This document shows, one piece after another, positions 10,281-20,616 of a stretch of 64,000 bases of DNA. The stretch lies in assembly GCA_900074885.1 (NCBI GenBank), contig FJUW01000002.1, forward strand, positions 434,001-498,000, in the 5' to 3' direction. The position numbers and the translations under genes were made by a program. Each line of letters begins with the position of its first letter. Position 1 is the stretch's first letter. The notes below the pieces were generated by a model. The model did no database searches and was not told the origin of the DNA. It saw nothing but the letters and a program-made list of their open reading frames with translations. Source of the DNA: Rhynchosporium graminicola. Taxonomy: Eukaryota; Ascomycota; Leotiomycetes; Helotiales; Ploettnerulaceae.

Positions 10281-12103
10281 CTCTCGAAGCACAATGAAAA
10301 ATCTGGTTGGACAAGCTTGCGGTTACTGCAGCTAGATTCAAATCGATAAGAGAATTGCGCTGTCTAACGTATAGATAATTGACCGAAGGCGGTACAATGA
10401 CAACGCATAACGTCTCTTAATTCAATGGCAATTGAACTGGTGATAATAAATGTGGTGGTCGCGGGCTTCGAGGACGGAGCAAGACCAGAGTAAAGCGGAG
10501 TGCTAGGAAAGCAAGCAATTATAAATTATGCAACAAGGGCGTTCCGTTTCTCCTGCTCTTGACGCAGTATTATGATATAGGTAAGCCGAACATGATAGAG
10601 GGTAGAGAACATAAGCAAAAGGCGGTGCTGATTCCGTCCGATGCACGTCTTGGATATCGCATTGCTTCGCTTACATCTATCTGGGTTAATCCCGTAGATG
10701 CTAATAAAAGTTAGGGAGCCGCCCGCAGCGCGATCCAGAGCGCTGGAGGGCTCGTGGAGTATCGTCGTTGTTCATTGCAGATCAGATAAGATCTCACTTT
10801 ACAGTCAGTAATTCTTTGCTTACATGCGATTTCAATCACACCAAAAAGAAACCCTTCCCTTAAGTGGTTCCTTTGGCTCTTGGCTCCGTAGAAACAAAAG
10901 CAGATACATATCAGAGAAGTCGGCTCAAACGCCCATATTTCTAGATTCCCTTTCCATCAATTCCACAACCACTGTTTCTGCTTTCAAGGTATCTATCTTT
11001 GTCTATCCATCCATTGATCCCTTCGCCGCCAACCAGAGTATCGGTAGTAGTCTTCCCAGGTTTTGGGTAATTGCCGTGCACGATGGGTAATAGACACTAC
11101 ATCATTGGCTCAGCTCTTCTACAGGGTTGAATTAAGCTCACTACAGTTTACCGAGGTACGAATGCAAGTGCGTTCAAGTTAGCTGCAGGTTTATTGTTTT
11201 CTCCTCGGCAGTTTCAGAATCTGGTAGCACAACACTCACGGTGAAAGCCAACTATTAGTGTTGCCAAAGTGGTATATTACCTGTACGTAGAGGAAAGAGA
11301 GACTACGAACGTAGAACAGAGAATCGGAAGTATACTCGAGATCCAATGGAGGTAAAGTAGGTACATTACTACATCGGAATGAATCCGCGACTTTGACGGG
11401 TCAGAATGTGTTGTTGGTATTGATAGCGCGTCAATACCTACAGAAATCTACAGATCGGCGCAACAGGAGGAAATTCAGTATGCTGACCCTCGGGTCTTGT
11501 TGAAACATTCCACAGCCTCAATACCAGAGATGATTTCCGATTCAAAAGTGCGTCTTCCTTATTCATTCTATGACAATAATGAAGTTTCCGAGGTGTTGTG
11601 ATTGAAACTAACCACTACTACTTTTTCCAACGAGAAACCTCTCACGTACTGAGAACTCTGTCTCGTCAAATTTGAAATCTCTACCTCCGTAGTAAATCCT
11701 AGACTTCAACATAAGTGAAGTTGCCCCTTTCATACCAGCTTCTGTATGCTGCCTAGGAAGGATGACATAGCGGTCGTTTATATTATGAGAGGACACTTGG
11801 AATATTCAAAGATTGTACTAGAACAAGGCCCCCTCTATCCCGGTAGTGATTCAAATACCCTGTCCAAATGTAATCTACATTACACATGCTTGTGTATTTG
11901 TTACATGGTGGCATCTCTTATGCCCCATATCACACTATTTATACATCTTATTGTACAAGGACGACCACCGGTGACTGATCTGCTTCTGAATGTTTACGAT
12001 TCACCTCCATTTTCCGGTTCGTCGGCAGCATTTTTTCGGTTGAAAATCTATAACCCGCAAAGGCGTCCTCACGGCCTTGTAACGTCGCAACCGAGTGAGT
12101 GTC
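10281..12103. other. 1.8-kb intergenic region
   Basis: Lies upstream of the bZIP gene and downstream of the ATP25-like gene. Reading frames here (for example 10824-11090 and 11746-12117 on the plus strand) lack recognisable content. I see no RNA gene or transposon. Long upstream regions are common for fungal regulators, so promoter and leader sequence of the bZIP gene is the simplest reading. Confidence 0.35.
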
Positions 12104-13297
12104 TTAAGGGATTATGAAGAGGTCAGATTCGGTCATTGTCTTTTGGTAAGCGCCGATGATGGTGTAACTCCTTGTTGATTGTTTCGTAATTTCGATGTCG
12201 AGTGCGAAATCTTGTGAAAAGATAGCAAGCGGGGACATTCGACGAGCTGACGTATGTATTTCTCGTTTCTGTCCGCGACCAAGTATATCTGCGATACTTC
12301 TCCGTTCGTTAGGATAGGATATTTGAGCTTGGCCAGCCTTTATTGAAGATTCGATTTCCACAGGCTCGTCTTCGGGCTCACCACCTCGCTTCAGGACACC
12401 GCTCCACAGCTTTTCCAACTCAATATCTGCCCTCTTCTCCTCTGTAAGCATCTGCACCACAATCCGAACTCCGTCCGTTCTTCTCCCAAATCCAACGAAA
12501 GTTTCTTCCCGAGGTACTGTCGTTGTATCCCCTCCATCGACAAGACCTACGTCGACACACACCCAGCCGGTTCGAACTCCATCGTCTCCATCATCATCTT
12601 TCGTGCTACCAACAAGCTTCGCCCTTTTTGCTTTTCTTTTAAGCTTCAATTTCAACTCATTCCTTCCCAGTAAACCATCCGCATCCGGTCTCAATTTGTA
12701 ATTGCTTCTCAGCCATCGACACAACCGATCTGCGGATACATGTAGATGTTTCTCACTTCGTGCAGTGGCCAGGACCATCAATAGATTCGCTCCTAGAGCA
12801 GGAGGAGGATCGAGTTTTCGCAGATCCAGCAGGGAGAGGTCATCGAGACCGAGATCGAGAGAAATCTGCTCCAGCAAAGGCTGAAGTATTGGAGGAGAAG
12901 ATTCTGGGATCTCTGGTAGACTTTGGCGTTCTGACAAAGGTTTTGGTGCCCTGTAGGGAGATTCGACTTGTAGATACCACGGAATAGCGGTCACTTCGCC
13001 TCCGTCTGTATCGTCTATCTCCTTATCAGCTCCTCTGACCTCTTCGAACTCGTGAATAGATTCTTTTGTCAGCACATCCGCCTCCTTGTTCTCCAGTATG
13101 GACGATGCGAGCTTTCGGTCATTGGAAAATGAGCGTGGTAACACGCCAGCGTATAAACTTGAGCGAATGCTATGCGAGGTTCGAACAGAAGCCTGCGGTG
13201 CTTGCATGGAAGGGCCAGCAAGTGATGTGAAGCTTCGGAGTATTGACAATCGACAGCTTGCACATGCAGTGGCACGAAGCGTTCTGGAGGCGACCAT
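12104..13297 (-). CDS. ATP25: ATP25-like mitochondrial protein, RsfS domain (short form)
   Basis: Encodes 397 aa. The N-terminus is rich in Arg, Ser and Ala and lacks acidic residues for the first 60 positions, as expected for a mitochondrial presequence. After PWYLQVESPYR comes the conserved block LPEIPESSPPILQPLLEQI and LRKLDPPPALGANLLMVLAT, then SADRLCRWLRSNYKLRPDADG, GLLGRNELK and GWVCVDVG. This is the ribosome-silencing-factor-like N-domain of fungal Atp25. In yeast Atp25 has a second, C-terminal domain that stabilises the mitochondrial mRNA for ATP synthase subunit 9; yeast Atp25 is 612 aa by my recollection. Here the protein stops about 40 residues after EIHTSARR, so that second domain is missing or encoded elsewhere. 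The ATG at 13297 starts the presequence. It is transcribed divergently from RPO41, another mitochondrial gene-expression factor. Confidence 0.85.
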   Translation of the reverse strand: MVASRTLRATACASCRLSILRSFTSLAGPSMQAPQASVRTSHSIRSSLYAGVLPRSFSNDRKLASSILENKEADVLTKESIHEFEEVRGADKEIDDTDGGEVTAIPWYLQVESPYRAPKPLSERQSLPEIPESSPPILQPLLEQISLDLGLDDLSLLDLRKLDPPPALGANLLMVLATARSEKHLHVSADRLCRWLRSNYKLRPDADGLLGRNELKLKLKRKAKRAKLVGSTKDDDGDDGVRTGWVCVDVGLVDGGDTTTVPREETFVGFGRRTDGVRIVVQMLTEEKRADIELEKLWSGVLKRGGEPEDEPVEIESSIKAGQAQISYPNERRSIADILGRGQKREIHTSARRMSPLAIFSQDFALDIEITKQSTRSYTIIGAYQKTMTESDLFIIP

Positions 13298-13843
13298 CTT
13301 GTATCTGCGAAGAAGTAAAGGGATGGTTTTTCAGTTTTATCTATTCTATTCCGCTGGCGCTGTTATAATTATTGATTTATAGGTACATTGTACTTGTTGA
13401 AGCCCGGGCTGGCTAATAGTTTAGCATGGCATTTTTTGTTTGGAAAATTGTACGAAGGCCGGCTTGAGCCACGGCCGGTGACAGAGTCTCACGTGCTTCA
13501 TGATGGCTAGCCAATGAGAGACTCTATCAGTCTTGGCATTTTTCAGGGCTGCCCAAATTTTTGTTTGCCTCGTCTTAACCCGCCTCCTATCTAGGTACGG
13601 AACCTCGAATCTGTGTTGTACGTTATCGGAATTCCAGTTCTCCTTCTATTCGAATCTACTCTTTTGGGAGCGACCGGGCAGTTGAATTATCTCGACCTGG
13701 TACTTTATTCGATTGAATGGCCTTGTATCATCACCTTTTCCTGCGACTGTTTTAACGACTTGTCTTGTCTGTAATCATTCTCGCGCCTTCATTTCACTCA
13801 TTTTCTACACATTTCGTGCCCGATACCATATCCGCCATCTAAA
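13298..13843. promoter_or_regulatory. Shared divergent promoter of ATP25-like and RPO41 genes
   Basis: The 546 bp separate two divergent mitochondrial genes. Inside, an E-box CACGTG (13490-13495) and a CCAAT box (13511-13515) lie between perfect 8-bp inverted arms, AGAGTCTC at 13483-13490 and GAGACTCT at 13518-13525. Pyrimidine-rich sequence precedes the RPO41 start, a usual feature of fungal promoters. Joint control through HAP-complex or bHLH factors is inferred from the motifs only. Confidence 0.5.
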
Positions 13844-16800
13844 ATGCTCGTCAGAGCTGCACGCCGCAAAGCTCGTCCTGAACTACTTCGAACCATTTCC
13901 CGGGGCGAACAACTATACCTGCCATGGCTCTGCCCGGCCTACAATACCTACCAAAGGAATCGCCGATGCTTCGTTGCCGATGCTGCATCTCCAGTTGGAG
14001 CATCAAGACCGAGGAGGAATAGTCAAGATGCTTCGATCCTACCTAATCGAAGGGCTCTCGCGACAGCAACCGGATACGCGCCAATGGACGACATACCCTT
14101 CGAAGGTTTAAGAGGTATTCCGCCGTCAGGGCCGCCCTCATCTCTTACATATGGTTTTGGTGCTGGCAATGGACTCTCTGATAACTCGTTTCAGCCGAAA
14201 CAGCCATTGTACCTCGGAGGATCTCTAGCAAAGCGTATGAGGACTTATGCAGGTAATGCCCAAGGAGTTAAGGGCGACTTTCTGGACATGCAAGCAGTCT
14301 TTATTGCATGCTTGCAAGTCGGCAGAATTGAACGTGCCGGAATTATCCTTCAAAGGATTGCTAAGATCGACGACTTGGACCCTCGCTCTTTACTAGCGCT
14401 ACACAATCAATACCTGCGAGCTGCTGTCGAGGATATTATGGTGAGCCGCAGCGCGACTGCCATGCGAGATATACACAGTTGGTTTGAAATTCAAATTCGA
14501 CTGCCGGGTCTTCCGCAGGATGCCGACACGGTCGCATATATGCTCAAGGCATCACTCCAGGCAGCTCCTGATGCGCAAAAACGGCTCATATGGCGATACA
14601 TGGACATGCTGGACGATGACTCAGCTGCGCAGTTATGGGATGCAGCAGTATTGTCCGCGCAAGAAATCAATCAAATCAACCACATCTATCCGAAATACAA
14701 TATCATGATCGAGGCAGAGGAAATAGAACAGGTCGACGAGATCGAAGTGGATATGTCTCCCCTAGATCAAGTCAAAACTCCAGTGCCAGATGTGAGGTCA
14801 ACCGGACAAAAAGGCCTCGGGCTCAAGTCTTTGAAGAAGTCTCTGTCTTTATTTCATACACTTTCTAGCGAGGGCATCGATCTTTCTTCTGCATCGAATC
14901 AGACGAAACGAGATGTTCAAGCTCGGCTCGAGGAAGATGCCGTTACATCTGCCATTGACAGGTGGAGGGACGAGAATATTACTCTGAACAAAATGGGTCT
15001 CAACTCTTCACTCCAGATGAAATCTCTAGGGGCAAGAATGTGGATGTGGCACGAGGCACTAGCTGAGTATCTGAAAGTCGAGATAGAAAAAGTTAACGCA
15101 GCCGAGGAGAAACGGAAAATCGAGAAAGACGATGTAGATCGTGTTACATATGGACCGTTTTTGCGCCTGCTACCTCCGGACATTCTAGCTGCCATTACGA
15201 TCCTGGCGTCGATGAATACGTTGAGTAGTTTAGGAGCCGAGAAGGGTCTACCACTGTCGACTGCTATCATGGCAATATCTAAAAGTGTCGAAGAAGAGGT
15301 CCTTTATAACGCTTTGCAGAAGCAAAACAAGCAGAAGATTTGGCCACGCGGCAAAAATAGACCAAATTTCAGAAGCTTCAGACGAGCTGCTGCACGCTTT
15401 CAACCAGCCACATCTCCGGGTTCTCCTACAGTTGCCCCACTGGATCAGAACGAAACCATCACAGCATTTGCGGATCAAGAATGGCCTTTGCGCACAAAAG
15501 CCAAGGTGGGCGCCTTCCTGATGTCCGCTCTGATTCAAGTCGCCAAAGTTCCGGTAAATATGACCAATGCGGAAACCTCGGAGACTGTTACGCAAATGCA
15601 GCCAGCGCTTCAACATTCGCATCAATACAGAATGGGCAAGAAGCTTGGTGTTATAATGGCAAACAAGTCTCTTGTTGCCCAACTGAAGCGTGAACCGGTT
15701 CACTCTCTGCTCGCAAAGCACCTCCCTATGCTAGTCGAGCCTGACCCATGGACGGATTTTAACAAGGGGGGCTTTCTTACTCATCCTGGGAAAGTGATGA
15801 GAATTAAAAGCGGAGACAAAGACCAACGACATTATGCGGAAGCTGCTATTGGGCAAGGAGACATGCAGAAAATCTTTCAGGGACTTGACGTGCTTGGGAA
15901 GACCCCTTGGAAAATCAACCAAGCTGTCTTCGACGTTATGCTTGAAGCGTGGAACTCTGGGGAAGGAATCGCCAACATGCCTCCGGAGATTCCGAAGTTC
16001 GATATTCCGACCGAGCCGGCGCCATCATCAGATCCACTTGAACGTCGTAAATGGGTTCGAGAGATCAAGTACATAGAGAACCAGAAGAGCGGCATGCACT
16101 CACAACGATGCTTTCAGAACTTTCAACTCGAAATCGCGCGTGCATTGCGAAGCGAAGTGTTCTATTTCCCGCATAATGTTGATTTTCGTGGACGGGCTTA
16201 TCCCATTCCGCCCTACCTGAACCACATGGGTGCTGATCATTGTCGTGGTCTTCTCCAGTTCGGCGAAGGAAGGAAACTTGGAGAAGGTGGCTTGAGATGG
16301 CTCAAAATACACGTCGCGAACGTTTTTGGTTTCGACAAGGCCAGTCTCTCGGAACGCGAAGCATTTGCTTCTGAACATATGGAGGAAATATACGATACAG
16401 CTACGAATCCCTTGGGGGGCCACAGATGGTGGCTGAATGCAGAGAATCCATGGCAATTTTTGGCTGCATGTGTAGAGCTCAAAAATGCTCTTGATTCACC
16501 AGATCCCAAAGAATTCATTTCGAGCCTTCCAATTCACCAGGATGGTACATGCAACGGGCTTCAGCACTACGCTGCCCTAGGAGGTGATACCTGGGGAGCG
16601 CGACAGGTGAATCTTGAACCAGGTGACCGTCCTGCCGATGTCTACACGGCTGTAGCGGACTTGGTCAAAGCTAGTATACGCGAAGATGCCGCCAACGGAG
16701 ATGAAAGAGGACTAATTCTCCAGGACAAAATCACTCGAAAGGTTGTCAAGCAGACAGTCATGACCAATGTCTATGGTGTAACCTTTATTGGAGCGAAGGC

Positions 16801-18166
16801 CCAGGTCAGACGACAGCTAGTGACTGGCTTTCCCAACCTTCCGAAAGAAGGGCCCACGAACATGAACATGCTCTCCGCATATATCGCAACGAAGATTTTC
16901 ACAGCGCTGTCAACTATGTTTAAAGGCGCGCACGACATCCAATACTGGCTGGGAGACTGTGCCACCAGAATCTCAACTTGTTTGACTGCGGAACAATTGG
17001 GTCGTCTAGAATCGGAGTGGCCCAGGCTTTTGGCAACAAACTCAGACAAATCGGCGAAACCTGCTTTATCGAAAGGTGGATTTAATCCTGCAACGCTAGA
17101 GGAGATGTGCCAGTTCAAGTCCAGTGTCATATGGACATCTCCGTTACACATGCCGGTCGTTCAGCCATATAGGGACGCAAAGGCAAAGACTATACCTACG
17201 AACATGCAAAGCATCAACCTCACACAACCTCATCGATCGGACCCAATCAGCAAGCGGAAGCAACTACAAGGGTTTCCTCCAAACTTTATTCATTCGTTGG
17301 ATGCTACTCACATGCTACTCTCTGCACTACGATGTGATGAACTCGGTCTCGCATTTGCCGCTGTCCATGATTCATTTTGGACACATGCCAGTGACGTCGA
17401 TACTATGAACACAGTCTTACGGGACGCCTTTATTAGAATTCACAGTGAAGATGTAGTAGGACGCCTACGAGATGAGTTCACTGCACGGTATCATGGCGCA
17501 ATGCGCCTTGCGACTATTCGAAAGGATGCTCCAGTGGTACGGAAAATACAAGCCTGGCGTTCAAAAAACAAACCAGCGCTTCGAAGCAGCCTAAAAGCAC
17601 CATATCTTGATGAATTGATGTTAGAGCGAAAGCGCACGCGCCTTCTGACTTCCCCGGTCCCAGCAGACGTTGAACAGGGAAAGAGCCTAATAACACCTAC
17701 CAGTATCTTTCTAGCTCACGCCGCTGAAGAAGATCTTGCTGCCAGTGCTGATCTCGCAAACACGGGTCTTGGGGATATGGGAAAGACAGGCGTGCGAACT
17801 CGTGCCAACGATACCAGCATAGCTGATGATGCCGGAGAGATCGATGAGGATATAGAACGCGACGAGACACTGACTTTAGCGAATGAGGACGGTGACGCTG
17901 GAGAAGACGGAGAAGATGACATCCAAGACTTGGGAACTAGCCGGGAGCCCGAGGAGGGTGGACTGACTGCATTCGAAAAGACTTTGCGTGGGGAGAGAAC
18001 TACTTGGGATCGTCCATTGCAGCTCTGGCTTCCATTGACATTCCTCCCAGTCCCCAAGAAGGTACGTCCAACATGTCCCACGACTCTCTCCAAAGCACAC
18101 GCTGACTTGTTCTAGGGCGACTTTGATGTTTCCAGACTTAAGGAAAGTAAATATTTTTTCTCCTGA
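13844..18166 (+). CDS. RPO41: Mitochondrial DNA-directed RNA polymerase
   Basis: Encodes 1422 aa, the single-subunit T7-like polymerase that transcribes mitochondrial DNA. The first 60 residues are Arg-rich and almost free of acids, a mitochondrial presequence. The catalytic C-terminal half shows VDFRGRAYPIPPYLN, motif A HQDGTCNGLQHYAALGGD with catalytic Asp900, the O-helix region KVVKQTVMTNVYGVTFIGAK, and motif C AAVHDSFWTH with catalytic Asp1176. Exon 1 ends at 18061. A 54-bp intron (18062-18115, GTACGT..TAG) precedes a 51-nt last exon giving GDFDVSRLKESKYFFS, the conserved family C-terminus that ends in a Phe-rich tail; without this splice the tail would be lost. A long acidic insert near residues 1320-1380 precedes it. 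Divergent partner of the ATP25-like gene. Confidence 0.97.
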
Positions 18167-19135
18167 GAGCGAGCATAACGAGAGCTAGGAGGAGGCCTGA
18201 TTGTAAAGAAGGAGCGTCAAATTTATAGAGTTATTTTTTGGGTCTTGGATGTCCTCTGCATAGCAGCACAGCGACAGATATATGAACTTTTGCGAGGCGT
18301 TGAAAATCCGCCTCTGGGCCGGCATTTAGAGTTTAGAAGGGATCAATATGGTCCAGCTGTAAGAATACCGAGTGTGTTATATCATGGGCCCTTGTCGCTG
18401 GAGTCACGAGCGACAGTTTCCCCACACTCTTCCCACAGGCAGAATGAAAATTTATATAAAGCTTGTACGTTGAGATGTTGTACTTCATCTAGTTCCTAAA
18501 AATGTACGACCATATCTGCAGTAGCATTTTAATATTGTTAGTTGTCCATCCGCCGACATCGCGACGGTCTTGGCCATCCAAGGAAATGACCCGTTCAGGT
18601 ATAGTACACCAAACCTCACTTTGACTCCGAGGAGACAAGAATGAGCTTCGTCGTCCACTTGCCATGGGACGAATGCAAGAAAGACGCCCAGTTTCATCCA
18701 GAGGGTCTAAATAGAGAGGAGCTCGGTTGGGTGTACAAGTAACCAAGAAATCCACTTGCCTGCCACCGAGTCAATACCCGGGCGATGGCAGATCAACTTC
18801 CTCTTCCTCTCTTCTCCTCGTCTCTCGGTCTGCTCACGCACGCCAATTTCTTCGTTCTTCCCATCCTCTTCTCTTTCCTGTCGCCTGCCCGGCTTTCTGC
18901 GCACAAATATTCCCATCCCACCGACAAGATCTCGCTTCTTCGAATGGCGATGGGGAAGCATAAGAAGTCGCAATAGCTCTTACCCTACTACCGGACTGAG
19001 ATATGGCATGATAGGAAAGCTAAAAAATACTACTGATGCTTCAATTTCGCCCCGGATCCGTTTGAAATACGTTCATATCTCATGCCAGCTTAGCTACCTT
19101 TCCAACATACCAGGTTGACATCGGGACCAATCAAC
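18167..19135. other. Intergenic after RPO41
   Basis: About 1 kb with no convincing gene. Overlapping short frames at 18727-19118 on both strands have no family resemblance. It should contain the RPO41 3' end and the promoter of the next candidate gene. Confidence 0.4.
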
Positions 19136-20068
19136 ATGAGACTTCCACATTGTTCAACAGTAACATTGCTGCTTCTAGCTATACATGCGTACACCCGATC
19201 CTTCCACCCAGCCTTGGTATTACCCGCTATGCACCGTTGGTTGAAGTGCTCAGATTTTCGACAAATCTACTCTACTTGGTTCCATATACTCAATGCTGAT
19301 CAATGAAAACTATATAGACAGAATATCCTCGGCAACACTGAACCGGAGCTCGTGGCTTCTACTCCCTCTCCATCGAAATGTGGCCCAACTATAGCAACTG
19401 TAGCCCATGGAATGATCATCACCATCGAGAGCATCGTGACCTTGACACACTCGTGATATACACCCACACTGACTACAGAAAGGCATGCCAGTTGTACGTC
19501 CCATCCTTTTCTATCATATATCTCTCTTGTGTAAAAAACATTATCTCGAATTCGGAAGGTTGAGCTCTAACGCAACCTAGGGTGTCCTACCTTAACCAAC
19601 TGCGGTGTTCACCCAGCCTACATCATCATACTATCAAAATCAGTCACCAGCCCATCCAAAGACGCCTGCTGCACCTCAACACCCACCTCTCTCATACCAG
19701 GCCCATGTCCCACATGCCAAACAGGCTGTGAGGTGTCTCTTTCCACCTTATGCATTACCTCAACATCAGCACTGCCAACAAGCGTGGCTGGAATCACCGA
19801 GCAACACCACCGAGCACTGCGAGCAGCAGAAGCAGAAGCTCAAGCAGCACCCTCATGCTACTCAACCGTCATCAACTCTGACCCTATACCTACAGGAACA
19901 GTGCAGACCGTTTTTCCGAAAACGGCGACGAAGACTTCGTTGCTGAATGGTGAGGGGTGTGGTATCGTCACGAAGTTCTTGAATGGCTCTGGGCCGGCGA
20001 GTCAGTATGGAGTCAAGATTAGTGCTGCAGGGAAGACAACTACGGTGGGAGCTTATTCGTGTATGTGA
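19136..20068 (+). CDS. Candidate small secreted cysteine-rich protein (exon model provisional)
   Basis: The ATG at 19136 starts a signal peptide, MRLPHCSTVTLLLLAIHA. A donor at 19189 (GTACAC) joins in frame to 19318 and gives QNILGNTEPELVASTPSPSK, then a frame continuing through THS. Further downstream the same frame is open to 20068 and rich in cysteines: DACCTSTPTSLIPGPCPTC, QTGCEV, SCYSTV, GEGCGIV, AYSCM. One phase-consistent model uses exons 19136-19188, 19318-19452 and 19651-20068 (201 aa, ten Cys after the signal peptide). However, the best-looking second intron (GTACGT at 19494, CTAAC near 19568, TAG at 19580) keeps the frame but leaves an in-frame TGA at 19454-19456, so a nonsense mutation is possible. 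A strong GTATGT donor near the 3' end could also alter the tail. No family recognised. Confidence 0.45.
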
Positions 20069-20616
20069 ATTTTTGCGGCCGGTCGATGATAGAAGTTTTT
20101 TTTAATGAAATGTGAAAGGACTAAATGGGTTGGATTTCGCTGACCAGTTACGATCAGCAAAGTCTACTTGCTGAGTGTTGATGTGAGATCTTCTTGTGCA
20201 ATCCTAGCAATGTTTCTCATTGATACCATATAAGAACTCGAAGTTACAACTTCCTCTATCTTTCTTTCTTTCTTTTCCCTATTCGTGGACTCTGTGTGCT
20301 TGCAAATTTGCTAGAAATAATCCTTTTTAGTGGTAACATGAACTGAGCTCGACCATCATTATTTGATTCCTTACATCAAGGACATCAGAGAACGGTACAC
20401 GATGCACATTGCATTTGCCTTCCTATCTATTTTGTAGCAGTTTATGAGCCGTTTCATAAGCCTATGCATATGATGTATCTATCACATAGAATAGAGAGAC
20501 CTATCAGAAAAATGCGGCGCCAAAATCTATCCATTAAATTTCAGACTAGGAAGGTTCTGCTCCACTAATTGTTGTACACCATACCCTGCTAAATATGCCC
20601 AAAAGACAATCTCGAC
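20069..20616. other. Intergenic, convergent 3' ends
   Basis: Lies between the 3' ends of the secreted candidate and the CEF1 gene. Nothing beyond probable untranslated sequence is seen; a short T/C-rich run occurs near 20261-20280. Confidence 0.4.

Noticed and set aside
17716..18093. Minus-strand Ser-rich frame opposite the end of RPO41
   Set aside because: Mirror image of the acidic tail codons of RPO41; no independent support.
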